From an uncultured Eubacteriales bacterium (GTDB lineage: Bacteria > Bacillota > Clostridia > Oscillospirales > Acutalibacteraceae), in assembly GCA_934695425.1 (NCBI GenBank), contig CAKUVH010000002.1, forward strand, positions 62,001-126,000: a DNA stretch of 64,000 nt, given 5' to 3'. Each line of letters opens with the position of its first letter. Positions within the stretch are counted from its first letter, which is position 1. Shown piece by piece: positions 26,348 to 34,546 of this stretch. The notes under the pieces were generated by a model. It ran no database searches. It was not told where the DNA came from and worked only from the letters and a program-made list of their open reading frames with translations. The translations under genes were made by a program, and so were the position numbers.

Positions 26348-27124
26348 ATGAAGCACAAGAAACAAATTTCGGACAAGAAAAAGCTCGGACTAGCCGCAGC
26401 TGCCTGCGCGATGATCGGCTTAATAGCGGCAACTATGGCGTATTTTTCGAGTTCCCACAGCTTCACGAATAAATTCAGCGCCGCAAAGTACAGCGTCGAA
26501 ACCTACGACCTATTCGACACCGAAAAAGCCCTTGACATGTGGCCCGGACAAACTATGGATGCCAGCGTTAAAGTCAAAAACACGGGCGACGTCCCCATCT
26601 TGGTGAGGATTAAATACCCTGTCAAAGTGAATGCAGATAGAATGCCGGATCCATTTACTGCCGAAGAAGCTGAGAATGCAGTGAATTTTACTACTCTACA
26701 AGGCCTTTACTATATAAATGGGAAGTTTGCTTCTAATAAATTTTTATATAATAAATCAGATGGAAAATTTTATTATCAGGGCGTAATCACTAAAGATGAT
26801 GGCGAAATTGAACATATTAAAGGATTTCAGTTAGGGTATAATTATTACACTAATTCAACTTACTATCTTCAATCTTCGGATACCAGCGAGCCTTGGAACG
26901 ATGATTCTATATGGGAAGAAAGTACCAATAGCGTAAGCAAGGATAAGAAATTGGGCGGATCACGCGGCATTGGATGCTGGCCACGTGATTACTATCGCTT
27001 TGGTGTTTACATTGAAACCATCCAAGCGACCGACAAAAATGGCAAACTATTAACAGATACCGTGGATTTTTCCAAAGCCACTGCATCTAGTTTGAAACAA
27101 TATTGGACAAACTTAGGAAAGTAA
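26348..27124 (+). CDS. TasA/CalY-like protein, group B
   Basis: A 258-residue member and copy of 22117 over the signal, the first strand (DASVKVKNTGDVPILVRIKYP) and the central KFASNKFLYNKSDGKFYYQG block. The C-terminal end differs (ATDKNGKLLTDTVDFSKATA ... QYWTNLGK). The segment SEPWNDDSIWEEST and the GCWPRDYYRFGVYIETIQA approach also match 22117. It keeps WPGQ where 22117 has WPRQ; WPG is the usual form in this family. Confidence 0.88.
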   Translation: MKHKKQISDKKKLGLAAAACAMIGLIAATMAYFSSSHSFTNKFSAAKYSVETYDLFDTEKALDMWPGQTMDASVKVKNTGDVPILVRIKYPVKVNADRMPDPFTAEEAENAVNFTTLQGLYYINGKFASNKFLYNKSDGKFYYQGVITKDDGEIEHIKGFQLGYNYYTNSTYYLQSSDTSEPWNDDSIWEESTNSVSKDKKLGGSRGIGCWPRDYYRFGVYIETIQATDKNGKLLTDTVDFSKATASSLKQYWTNLGK

Positions 27125-27143
27125 TTGAAAGGGGATGCTATAA

Positions 27144-28010
27144 ATGAAGCATAAGAAAAAATTAGGACTTAGCAACAAACTTTTTTTAATAGGATTGGGG
27201 ATACTTTCTACAGTGGGTGTTGTGTCCGCCGCGTTGCCGCACATCATGCACATAACAGGCACTTTTGACAATATTTTCCAAATAATGGCTTACAGTGTTT
27301 GGACGAAAAACATGGTGGTGGACGCCGAGGCAGCTGCTGCCGAAAAAGACAAAGAAATTAACGCTGATGTTATCATCGAGAACGCCGGTGACATCCCGGT
27401 TTTCGCCAGGATATCTTATTTTAATGTTCCTGGCGACAAAGTATTCACAGACGGCACAGACTGTGGTGCGATTGATAAAAGTAAACTTGTGGGTTTAGTA
27501 GGTAAAAATTTTGGAGAAGTAGAAATTAAAGATGGAGACGGAAAAGGAACCGGAGTTGCGGACGGAAAGATTCGAGATTATTACACAGGAGCTAACTGGA
27601 ATGTAAAATTTTTAAATCCCGATAAATTTGAATACTATGGCGGTGACGGCTGCTACTATTACAAAGGAATTCTTACAACAGGAGAGGCTATCCAGCATTT
27701 AAAGAGTGTTACTCTTACCTCTGATGTCGATTCCTCGACCAAAGAACAAACTTTCTACAAAACCGGAGAGTATGATTCTAATGACTGGATATCCGGGACT
27801 GTTCCCAGCGGCACGACTGAATCCGGCATAAAAAAAGTTGTGACTTTTGGAAGCTCCGACCCGCTTAAACTTAATTTAGTAGTGTTAGTGGAAACCGTCC
27901 AAGCCACCGATGCTGATTTTAACATTATAGAAACACTTCCCGATAATCCCACAGCTTCAACCATGCAAGCTTACTGGGAAGATTTGTTGCCGTCGAAACC
28001 AATTAACTAA
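27144..28010 (+). CDS. TasA/CalY-like protein, group D
   Basis: A 288-residue member paired with 20419. It starts MKHKKKLGLSNKLFLIGLGI, then a hydrophobic helix and an atypical cleavage region (LPHIMHITGTFDNIF). The strand is ADVIIENAGDIPVFARISY. The centre YGGDGCYYYKGILTTGEAIQHLKSVTL and the TTESGIKKVVTFGSSDPLKLNL stretch match its partner. The C-terminus is VETVQATDADFNIIETLPDN. Both D genes have a Val-Asp-Ala-Glu-Ala-rich segment after the signal, unlike other groups. Confidence 0.86.
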   Translation: MKHKKKLGLSNKLFLIGLGILSTVGVVSAALPHIMHITGTFDNIFQIMAYSVWTKNMVVDAEAAAAEKDKEINADVIIENAGDIPVFARISYFNVPGDKVFTDGTDCGAIDKSKLVGLVGKNFGEVEIKDGDGKGTGVADGKIRDYYTGANWNVKFLNPDKFEYYGGDGCYYYKGILTTGEAIQHLKSVTLTSDVDSSTKEQTFYKTGEYDSNDWISGTVPSGTTESGIKKVVTFGSSDPLKLNLVVLVETVQATDADFNIIETLPDNPTASTMQAYWEDLLPSKPIN

Positions 28011-28065
28011 AGGAGGGATATAATGTGAAAAAAATAAAACCAAAAATTTTTTAGCCTGGTTAATA

Positions 28066-28779
28066 TTGGGTGTTTCGATATTGATAATCGGCACGATGGC
28101 GTATTTTTCTTCCTCTCACAGTTTTGGGCCGAATGTTTTTAAAGCAGCAAAATATTCCGTCACCACCCAGGAATTGCTCAACGAGGAGACCGCCAAAAGT
28201 CTTGTCCCCGGGAAAGAAATTCCCGCAGAAGTCAGTGTTACCAATAACGGTGAGGTCCCGATTATGGTTAGAATGCAGTTCCTAATTGATGATAAACCTG
28301 TAGATGTAAGGCGTTCAACAAACACACCGGGTTGGAAGTTCAATATGGCTACAGGCGCCGAAGGAAATCAACTAGGATATATCACTGAAGAGGGAGCTTT
28401 ATATGATATACAAGTTATACCTGCAAAATCAGGAGAAACAGCAACTACTTGCAAATATTTAAAATCAATCACGTATCTTGGTGATGGTACAAGCCAAACT
28501 ACTTCAGGGTACACTACCGATGAATCCGATTGGAGCACTACCAGCCCTAGTACAGCGACTTGGACTGAAACCGAACCTACAACCGGGAAAACAGGAGAAA
28601 AGGGAACATATGCATCAAATATGAGCATGAATTTAAAAGTAAAGATTGAAACTCTCCAAGCTACAAGTGCACAGGGTAAAGAGATAACAATTCCTGATGG
28701 TGCGAGCGCGCTTAATATGCAGGCATATTGGAGTAGACTGGGCCATGGGCTTGATAAAATAACAGATGCAACAAATTAA
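28066..28779 (+). CDS. TasA/CalY-like protein, out of frame with its start
   Basis: The open frame (TTG 28066) encodes IGTMAYFSSSHSFGPNVFKA then the usual TasA-like body and the end KVKIETLQATSAQGKEI. The proper start lies upstream: ggaggga before GTG 28025, which reads KKIKPKIF and stops at 28052-28054. Adding one base in the A7 run (28028-28034), or in the A5T6 run (28042-28052), would join it to the body and give a normal Lys-rich signal start followed by FLAWLILGVSILI. So the gene is off by one base, through mutation, slippage or sequencing error. The TTG start alone would lose the basic n-region. Confidence 0.75.
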   Translation: MGVSILIIGTMAYFSSSHSFGPNVFKAAKYSVTTQELLNEETAKSLVPGKEIPAEVSVTNNGEVPIMVRMQFLIDDKPVDVRRSTNTPGWKFNMATGAEGNQLGYITEEGALYDIQVIPAKSGETATTCKYLKSITYLGDGTSQTTSGYTTDESDWSTTSPSTATWTETEPTTGKTGEKGTYASNMSMNLKVKIETLQATSAQGKEITIPDGASALNMQAYWSRLGHGLDKITDATN

Positions 28780-28817
28780 ATTTAGGAAAATAAAAATTAG
28801 AAAGAAGGGAATGCAGC

Positions 28818-29798
28818 GTGGAAAAAAATAAGATAAAAGCCTGGCTGGCATTAATAACCTTGGGAGTCATTGGACTGATAACCGCCGGAACAATCGCTGA
28901 ATTTTTTACTGAAACTATCGTACGAAATAAATTTTCTGCGGAACCTTATCGCGCTGATTTTTTTGAAGAATTCGAGAGCCCGGATAACTGGCTCCCCGGC
29001 ATGACTACACCCAGCAAGGTCTTTGCAAAAAATAACAGCAGTGGAGAAATAATCGTAAGGGTGAAGTACGAAGAACAGTGGACTGCTGCTAATGGAAAGG
29101 CTTTGCCAAATATTTTGGAGTATAAAGATGGAAAATTTGTAGATGAAAACGGCGAAGATTACTCTGAACATGTGGATATGAATATGGTTCCGTCACCGGT
29201 ACCCGAGGGCTATAAAATAGAGGTTTCTTCAAAAATTTTCAGTGACTTGGTTTGCACCAAAGGCGATTCTAATTCTCTAAAAAATAAAACTTTTACTCTA
29301 GACGGCGTTACCCAAGGTGAAGATGCTCAAAACCAAGACGAAATCGCTCCACAAGAGGAGGGCAACGATAATCAAGAAAATGTTGACCCTGGAAACACTG
29401 TTCGCCCCGACACAGTATGGATGTACGACGATACAAATTCTGAAGGCTATTACTACTGTCTTGAAGTTTTGAAAAAGGATGAGGTTACAAAAAATTTTCT
29501 TGAGGCAGTTCAGTTTAACCCGGCTATGGATGTACATTTGATTGGCCTCGACCAAAACGGAGAATATAACGAAAGTTTATATTCAGATGGAAAATACAAA
29601 GGGTTTGTAGAGGACGGTAAGTATGTTTTTAGATATTCGAATGATGATTCAGGCTATGCTAATGCAGAATATAAGCTTAGCATAACGATGGAATGTTTAG
29701 GCGCAGCAAAAGGCGCCATGGAAAGTATTTGGGGATATAATAAATCTTTTCCTGATTCTTGTGCCTCGTCAATCCTTTATAAAAAATTAACTGAGTAA
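28818..29798 (+). CDS. Divergent TasA/CalY-like protein with acidic insert
   Basis: A 326-residue protein, the longest of the family. The GTG start follows agaaggga. The signal is KAWLALITLGVIGLITAGTI then AEFFTETIVRNKFSAEPY, a degenerate SipW-type site. A strand-like NWLPGMTTPSKVFAKNNSSG and a late SEGYYYCLEVLKKDEVTKNFL correspond to the WPGE and YYYYKGVL regions of the array. An acidic Gln/Asp/Asn/Glu-rich linker (about residues 172-200) interrupts the body. The C-terminal VETIQA motif is replaced by SITMECLGAAKGAM. It may be a minor or capping subunit; this rests on divergence and position. Confidence 0.75.
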   Translation: MEKNKIKAWLALITLGVIGLITAGTIAEFFTETIVRNKFSAEPYRADFFEEFESPDNWLPGMTTPSKVFAKNNSSGEIIVRVKYEEQWTAANGKALPNILEYKDGKFVDENGEDYSEHVDMNMVPSPVPEGYKIEVSSKIFSDLVCTKGDSNSLKNKTFTLDGVTQGEDAQNQDEIAPQEEGNDNQENVDPGNTVRPDTVWMYDDTNSEGYYYCLEVLKKDEVTKNFLEAVQFNPAMDVHLIGLDQNGEYNESLYSDGKYKGFVEDGKYVFRYSNDDSGYANAEYKLSITMECLGAAKGAMESIWGYNKSFPDSCASSILYKKLTE

Positions 29799-29820
29799 TC
29801 AAAAGAAAGGGGATGTTCAA

Positions 29821-30531
29821 ATGATAAAATTAAAAAAAGTTGTTTTTATTTCTTTGTTTCTTTTGGTTTCGCTGTCCACGGTTTTGTTTAGCGAGAGTAG
29901 GAACAGCTTGAATTTCTATGAAAAAGACTCTAATCTTTATTATCGTACAAACAAATTTAATTCGGATTTATTTTTGTACAAAGAAAACATAAGACCCGGT
30001 AACAGCGTTTCGGGCATCTTGGATATCAATAACGAGACATCACATGAATATAGTGTATATTTAAAATCTATCCCTGCGCAAAGGTCGCCGGAGGTTGAAA
30101 AATTTCTTGAAAGTATGAGCATTGTCGTTAAGAATGACGGCAAAATAGTAAATAAAGGTAATATGCTTGAAGAACTTGATGGAGTGTCAAACGACAATCT
30201 GTCGAATAATATTTATCTAGGGAAATACAATTCCGGAGATTCCACTTCGCTTTCCGTAACTGCAAGTCTTAGCCCTGACTATGTTCCTCCCGAGGAGGCA
30301 ATAAGTACTTATGTAGATTGGAAATTTTATGCCAGCTTTGGCGATGAATTGATTGAAATAAAAAAAGATAACGGCGAGGAAGATGGGCCATTTAAAGTAA
30401 ATCCGGACAAAGTTTTAAACCTATTGTATTTTGCACTATTGATTTTAATCGCGGGGCTTGCTATAATCGTAGAAATTAAAAAGCGCAAAAATAAATCTAA
30501 AGATGAATCGCTTCAAAACGAATCAGAGTAA
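29821..30531 (+). CDS. Exported protein with C-terminal membrane anchor, end of cluster
   Basis: A 236-residue protein. A signal peptide (KKVVFISLFLLVSLSTVLF) precedes a beta-rich ectodomain with NIRPGNSVSGILDINNETSH, comparable to the PG...V.NTG strand of TasA-like proteins. A C-terminal helix (LLYFALLILIAGLAIIVEIK) is followed by a basic and acidic tail. There is no LPxTG motif. The RPG-strand plus membrane anchor, and its place at the end of the operon, suggest it anchors the fibre or acts as a base; that is inference. A bidirectional terminator follows. Confidence 0.75.
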   Translation: MIKLKKVVFISLFLLVSLSTVLFSESRNSLNFYEKDSNLYYRTNKFNSDLFLYKENIRPGNSVSGILDINNETSHEYSVYLKSIPAQRSPEVEKFLESMSIVVKNDGKIVNKGNMLEELDGVSNDNLSNNIYLGKYNSGDSTSLSVTASLSPDYVPPEEAISTYVDWKFYASFGDELIEIKKDNGEEDGPFKVNPDKVLNLLYFALLILIAGLAIIVEIKKRKNKSKDESLQNESE

Positions 30532-30570
30532 TAAAAAAGAGCTTACTGATTATAGTAAGCTCTTTAATTA
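30532..30570. terminator. Bidirectional terminator between cluster and minus gene
   Basis: Stem gagcttact / agtaagctc with A-rich left and T-rich right flanks. It serves the plus cluster and the convergent minus-strand gene. Confidence 0.9.
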
Positions 30571-31506
30571 TTATCCAGCATTATAAGATTGTCTCCAGTT
30601 TTTCATGTAATTTGCAAATCTTTGTTTTTGCTCCTGCAAAGTCGAAGTTCCTTTTGCTTCATAAATAGCTTTTTCCTTAAATTGTATCCCAAAGTCGTCC
30701 AGACCCCCGAAATTTTTTGCGCATACTTTTCTAAAGTTTCCTAAAGCGTCTTTGGTCTGCTGGGTTATTTTAATTTCAATATTGTCATCAAGTTTAATAT
30801 CATTTTCAGATATCTTTTTTAAAAGTTTCTTCTGTTCTTTTAATTGCTCTTTTAGGTCAGCTAGTTTTTCTTTGTATTCAGCATATTTTCCGTTTTTGTC
30901 TTTTGATGTTGCACGCTGAATTGCATTAATGGCAGCTAAACCTGAATTTAATGAAAGAGCAATAGCAGAGACGGTTGCAGATATAGGATAAAGGATAGTA
31001 TTTCTTATTACGTGTGTGTTACCTTTTTCATCTTTTCTGAATATTCCCAAAGGTGTAATTTCAATTATATTACCTTTCATAAGTTCTAAGAGTCCTTCTA
31101 CGTTTTCTGAGTGTGAAATTATTTCGTTGGCATATTTGTCACCTTTTAGGTTTAGTTTACTTGGGAGCTCTTTAATTTCTTCCTGAATTGCACTTAAACT
31201 TTTAAAAGTTTTGTTATTACCTAAGTCCACGGAAAAATTCGCCTTAAAAACATTTTTATACGCTTTCCTTACTTCGACAGCTCTCTCACAGAAATTAGAG
31301 TTTATCGCAGTTTTAAATGCAGTTGCAAGGAGTACCAGTGCCCCGTTTTTTCCAAATATCTTTTTGATATTTTGTATGACCTCTTTGTTGTGCTCTACGT
31401 CATCGGTAAGACACAAAGCGGTGTTTGCTGCGTTTACGTCGTTGTTTGTCCCAAAAACATCATCCATTATTTTCTTTGCCTTTTTTGCATTGCTTTCAAA
31501 TAGCAT
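30571..31506 (-). CDS. Orphan helical protein with one hydrophobic segment
   Basis: A 311-residue protein I do not recognise. Mostly helical, with a possible membrane segment in the middle (ILYPISATVSAIALSLNSGLA truncated to about 20 residues) and a Lys-rich coiled-coil stretch after it (YKEKLADLKEQLKEQKKLLK). The ribosome site is aaaggtgg before ATG. It is transcribed from a TA-tract promoter shared with the VSGG operon and the paralogue pair at 40.8-41.9 kb, so it likely belongs with that accessory set. Confidence 0.68.
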   Translation of the reverse strand: MLFESNAKKAKKIMDDVFGTNNDVNAANTALCLTDDVEHNKEVIQNIKKIFGKNGALVLLATAFKTAINSNFCERAVEVRKAYKNVFKANFSVDLGNNKTFKSLSAIQEEIKELPSKLNLKGDKYANEIISHSENVEGLLELMKGNIIEITPLGIFRKDEKGNTHVIRNTILYPISATVSAIALSLNSGLAAINAIQRATSKDKNGKYAEYKEKLADLKEQLKEQKKLLKKISENDIKLDDNIEIKITQQTKDALGNFRKVCAKNFGGLDDFGIQFKEKAIYEAKGTSTLQEQKQRFANYMKNWRQSYNAG

Positions 31507-31559
31507 TTAAATTCCACCTTTCGTACTTAAATTTTGATTTTTTTCTTGCTATATTATTG

Positions 31560-31601
31560 ATTATATATATATATATATATAATGTCAACACTTTTTGTAT
31601 A
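31560..31601 (-). promoter_or_regulatory. TA-tract promoter with TATACAAAAA box (minus)
   Basis: Read on the minus strand: TATACAAAAA (31601-31592), 3 bases, TTGACA (31588-31583), a 17-base (TA)n spacer, TATAAT (31565-31560). This is the longest spacer of the four sites of this type. Confidence 0.78.
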
Positions 31602-31792
31602 TAATTACAAAATATTTTTGGTGAAATTTAAATAGCTGAAGTATTATTTCAAAAATAATGTATTAATCATTGTTGATAACAACCGGAAATTTTGAAGTAT
31701 CTTTTTCTACTTTTAATTTTTCGAGCTGTTTTCCACAGCTAGTGCAAACGACTGTGTATATTTGCAATATGATTTATTTAAGTATGAAAAAC

Positions 31793-32542
31793 CTACTTAA
31801 TTTTTTGAAGTATAAACGAATAATTATCAAAGGAAATTTCTTTATCTCCAAAATTACAGCATTCTCTATGCTGGCTTTTGCTTCTATAAAACTTAGCCGT
31901 ATTGTTTTTTTCTATATAATCAAATATTTTATCCGCCAATTTAGAGGATTTTTCATTTCTTGTGTCACAGGCTATATAAAACAATTTTACATCTGACGCG
32001 TCAATCGCTTTATTACACAGTTCAAAACAAGCTTCACCCATATAACCTTTACCTTGAAAGTCTTTACCTAACCAATATCCGATTGATAATATTGAATTTT
32101 TACCCGATGAATCCGGGAACAACATTAAATCTAACTTACCGATTGGAGTGCCGTTGCTTTTCAATTTGATAGTATATTCTAATGCACTATTGTATTCGCC
32201 GGACCCTTCACTTTTTAAAAAATCCAGGGCTTGAGCTTTGGTTTTAAATCCTTCTGTAATGGTCGGGTCTAAGTATTGTGTAACTTGTGGATTCTGTAAG
32301 TATTCTGCGAGCTTGTCTAAATCATTTTCATTAGTTGGGGTTATTATTAAGCGTTCAGTTTCGATTTTAAGATTACTTAAATCGCTGAATTGGTAATTTT
32401 CTTTTGGTAAAAAAATAGTATTATTTGATGATATATCATCAGTTTCGCTGCTTTTTGGAATGGCATATCCTGTCTGCGAAAAGGATGATACTCCCAAAGC
32501 GATTGATAACAAAAGGGAAAGTGTAAATTTTTTTGCTTTCAT
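31793..32542 (-). CDS. GNAT acetyltransferase with Sec signal peptide
   Basis: A 249-residue protein. Residues 1-27 form a signal peptide (KKFTLSLLLSIALGVSSFSQ then TGYA). The rest is a RimJ/RimL-type GNAT domain: ETERLIITPTNENDLDKLAE at the start, GYWLGKDFQGKGYMGEACFE for the acetyl-CoA pyrophosphate loop, and ACDTRNEKSSKLADKIF near the end. ATG 32542 follows aggaggg; an upstream frame to 32572 has no site. The family normally works in the cytosol on N-termini or small molecules. Export without acetyl-CoA outside the cell would be pointless unless the protein reaches another cytoplasm. Confidence 0.82.
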   Translation of the reverse strand: MKAKKFTLSLLLSIALGVSSFSQTGYAIPKSSETDDISSNNTIFLPKENYQFSDLSNLKIETERLIITPTNENDLDKLAEYLQNPQVTQYLDPTITEGFKTKAQALDFLKSEGSGEYNSALEYTIKLKSNGTPIGKLDLMLFPDSSGKNSILSIGYWLGKDFQGKGYMGEACFELCNKAIDASDVKLFYIACDTRNEKSSKLADKIFDYIEKNNTAKFYRSKSQHRECCNFGDKEISFDNYSFILQKIK

Positions 32543-32894
32543 TCGGACCCTCCTGAGTTTAAATTTATTCAAAATCTATTATAATAAAATTATAACATAT
32601 TTTTAAATAAATGTCAATGCAGCTCACGGTGTTTTTAGCCCTTTTATTTGTTTTTAAATACATCTAAAGTTTTAAACACTTAAAATAACAGCCTTAAAAG
32701 CTTTTATAGTCGTGTTTATCAATGAATTTATGGAAATAATATCCAGGCAAAAAGACTTGACTAAATGGCGAAAACAAGCTATGATATTAATATACCGTTC
32801 AAGTGCGATTATGAAAGCGTAAGGATTCAGAAAACTGTAAATGAGATTCAAAAGAATTTTTATTTAATATTCAAGGTAAAGGAGAAATTTATAT
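32543..32894. other. 352-base gap with one divergent promoter
   Basis: It holds the minus promoter of the GNAT gene and otherwise AT-rich sequence. A 68-codon frame (32765-32971) lacks a ribosome site and overlaps the next gene, so I do not call it. No RNA gene is evident. Confidence 0.5.
32589..32617 (-). promoter_or_regulatory. Sigma-A-like promoter of exported GNAT
   Basis: Minus strand TTGACA (32617-32612), exactly 17 bases, TATAAT (32594-32589). A consensus-perfect promoter. Confidence 0.8.
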
Positions 32895-33230
32895 ATGTTA
32901 ATAAAAGTTATTTCTTTTCTCGCAGGTATAGTAAATGTTGTGTGGATAAATTGGAATGCGACCCCAATTAATACACGAGAAGCAGCTGTGGAATTAGGCA
33001 CTAAGGTAGCACATTCGCTGTACTCAAGTGTGGTAGATTTTGATTATTACTCTGTTGCGAAAGTTAAAGATATGGGTGAAGAGTGGTGCGTTTGGTTTGG
33101 CGCTCCTCCTATTCCACCAGTCGATATGGGCAACGGATTTTTCCGTTGCACAGCTATTCTTGGCTCTGGCCCTGAAATACGCATTAATAAGTCTACAGGT
33201 AAAGTAACATCTTGTATGTTGCAAAAATAA
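32895..33230 (+). CDS. Small protein resembling NTF2-fold immunity (YbbC/YhhH-like)
   Basis: A 111-residue protein. ATG 32895 follows aaaggagaaat. The first 20 residues are hydrophobic (LIKVISFLAGIVNVVWINWN), perhaps a signal or anchor. The body has the pattern AVELGTKVAHSLYSSVVDFD, VAKVKDMGEEWCVWFG, and an end GSGPEIRINKSTGKVTSCML, which resembles the NTF2-fold immunity family (…vrI.K.tGkV…). No toxin gene lies next to it, so an orphan immunity or stress role is only a suggestion. It stands between two exported acetyltransferases on the opposite strand. Confidence 0.6.
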   Translation: MLIKVISFLAGIVNVVWINWNATPINTREAAVELGTKVAHSLYSSVVDFDYYSVAKVKDMGEEWCVWFGAPPIPPVDMGNGFFRCTAILGSGPEIRINKSTGKVTSCMLQK

Positions 33231-33280
33231 AAACACATTTGCAATTCTTGCAGTTAGTTAAATTTAATACAATAATACAA

Positions 33281-33325
33281 AAAATCATGCCCACCGAATT
33301 TTTGGTGGACATGATTTTATTTTTA
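33281..33325 (+). terminator. Terminator after small secreted protein
   Basis: Stem aaaatcatg(c)ccacc / tggtgg(a)catgatttt with a T-rich tail. Confidence 0.85.
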
Positions 33326-33500
33326 TAATGAAATCTACTGGTAGTAGTGTACGAACCTGTTTAATAAATTATTTTCCGAATTAATATCAGAAAAAATTAC
33401 TGATACAGACAATCAACAGAAACCTGAAGGCTGAAAACATAAGTCTAAAAGAAAACAATTTACTTTTAACTTCACTCGTAAACTGCCTTGGGGTGATACT

Positions 33501-33587
33501 TGGTGCGGATAACAGGAGTTGAACCTGCAAGAACTTGCGTTCACATGGACCTGAACCATGCGCGTCTGCCAATTCCGCCATATCCGC
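33501..33587 (-). tRNA. tRNA-Leu (anticodon CAG)
   Basis: Minus-strand tRNA of 87 bases with a long variable arm and encoded CCA. The acceptor begins GCGGATA and pairs with TATCCGC; the anticodon arm CATGG-TTCAGGT-CCATG gives CAG, and the T arm contains GGTTCAACTCC. It has its own promoter upstream. Confidence 0.96.
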
Positions 33588-33616
33588 ATTTAAGAGTTGA
33601 TCATCTCACGAAAACA

Positions 33617-33645
33617 ATTCTATCATAAGTTTTATAAAATATCAA
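33617..33645 (-). promoter_or_regulatory. Promoter of tRNA-Leu
   Basis: Minus strand TTGATA (33645-33640), 17 bases, TAGAAT (33622-33617), about 30 bases from the tRNA. Confidence 0.7.
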
Positions 33646-33669
33646 CTCTTTAAATTTATTTTCTTTATT

Positions 33670-34395
33670 TTATATTTTAAGGGTGTATTTAGACAGCTGT
33701 TTTGCTTCGTTTTTTTCGCTTAATTCGAATCCGTTTTTCTCTGCCACTTTTATGGAACCGGTATTTTCGTCGAAAATCCATAAGGCTAATTTTGAGTAAT
33801 TGTAAATACTGTTATCTTTCATATATTTCAATAATTGAACTATAATTTTTAAAGCATTGGTCGCAATTCCTTTGTTTGCTTTACTTTGCTCGGTTACATA
33901 TCCGATCGTGATTTCATCGGAGGAGGTTAAGGTGCTCGTCGAAATTATCCCGACCCTTTCACTATTTAAAGACATCAGGAAAAAAAGTGAATTCGGCGGA
34001 GATTTTTTCCACATATCTTTCATGTAAGAATTATAATAATTTTTTGCTTGTTGGTCACTTTTCATTTTTTTATTCTGAAAATACAATTTGGTATATTCTT
34101 CATCACCGTATACAACCAAGCTTTTATAAAAATCTAGATCTTTCGAAGTATCTGTTGCCGGAACAAGCCTGAATGTATCACCATTATTTTTTAAAGTCAA
34201 ATTGTTTTCCAAGTCCGTTTTGTCTACGCTCAGTAGTTTAGACAAGCTTTGAAATGCATCATTGCAGTCTTTTTCTTGGTATGAATATTTAGAATCGGGT
34301 ACAGTTTGATAGCTTTCGTTTGATGTGCACCCCATTAATAAATTTGTTGAAAGTAGTGCTAAAATAAATATTATAATTTTCTTTTTATATCTCAT
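33670..34395 (-). CDS. GNAT-like lipoprotein
   Basis: A 241-residue protein. A lipoprotein signal (IIIFILALLSTNLLMGC) gives a lipidated Cys about residue 23. From about residue 130 a GNAT-like fold appears: LFFLMSLNSERVGIISTSTL, then IGYVTEQSKANKGIATNALK (acetyl-CoA loop, RxxGxG weakened to NKGIAT) and NTGSIKVAEKNGFELSE, the typical last helix and strand. The N-terminal half (residues 25-125) is not recognised. It is the second acetyltransferase-type protein with an export signal within 3 kb. Confidence 0.75.
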   Translation of the reverse strand: MRYKKKIIIFILALLSTNLLMGCTSNESYQTVPDSKYSYQEKDCNDAFQSLSKLLSVDKTDLENNLTLKNNGDTFRLVPATDTSKDLDFYKSLVVYGDEEYTKLYFQNKKMKSDQQAKNYYNSYMKDMWKKSPPNSLFFLMSLNSERVGIISTSTLTSSDEITIGYVTEQSKANKGIATNALKIIVQLLKYMKDNSIYNYSKLALWIFDENTGSIKVAEKNGFELSEKNEAKQLSKYTLKI

Positions 34396-34435
34396 CGCGT
34401 GAATTTTCCTCCTTTAAGTACAAATTATTGCCACG

Positions 34436-34464
34436 ATTATATCATATTTTGATTATATTTACAA
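34436..34464 (-). promoter_or_regulatory. Putative promoter of GNAT-like lipoprotein
   Basis: Minus strand TTGTAA (34464-34459), 17 bases, TATAAT (34441-34436). Confidence 0.5.
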
Positions 34465-34546
34465 ATTGATTTATAAATTTTCAAAAGTCAAATATATTTT
34501 GTATAATTAAATATAGAAATACATTTGGAGGTTCGTAAAAATTCAA

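Larger units (their letters stand above)
18704..28010 (+). repeat. Tandem array of 11 TasA/CalY-like paralogues
   Basis: Eleven genes in a row, 11-28 bases apart, most preceded by a (c)gaaaggagatrcc-type ribosome site. By signal peptide they fall into groups A (18704, 19565, 21277, 24626, 25487), B (22117, 26348), C (22912, 23773) and D (20419, 27144), in order A A D A B C C A A B D. First ~150 bases are nearly identical at DNA level within a group; middles differ; 3' ends recur across groups. Repeated blocks of this length are substrates for recombination. Confidence 0.9.

Noticed and set aside
18704..28010. Periodic repeats that could suggest a CRISPR or other short-repeat array
   Set aside because: The repeats are 5' and 3' ends of full coding genes about 800 bases apart, not short direct repeats with spacers.
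32765..32971. 68-codon frame ahead of the NTF2-like gene
   Set aside because: No ribosome site, no recognisable domain, and it overlaps the better-supported gene start at 32895.
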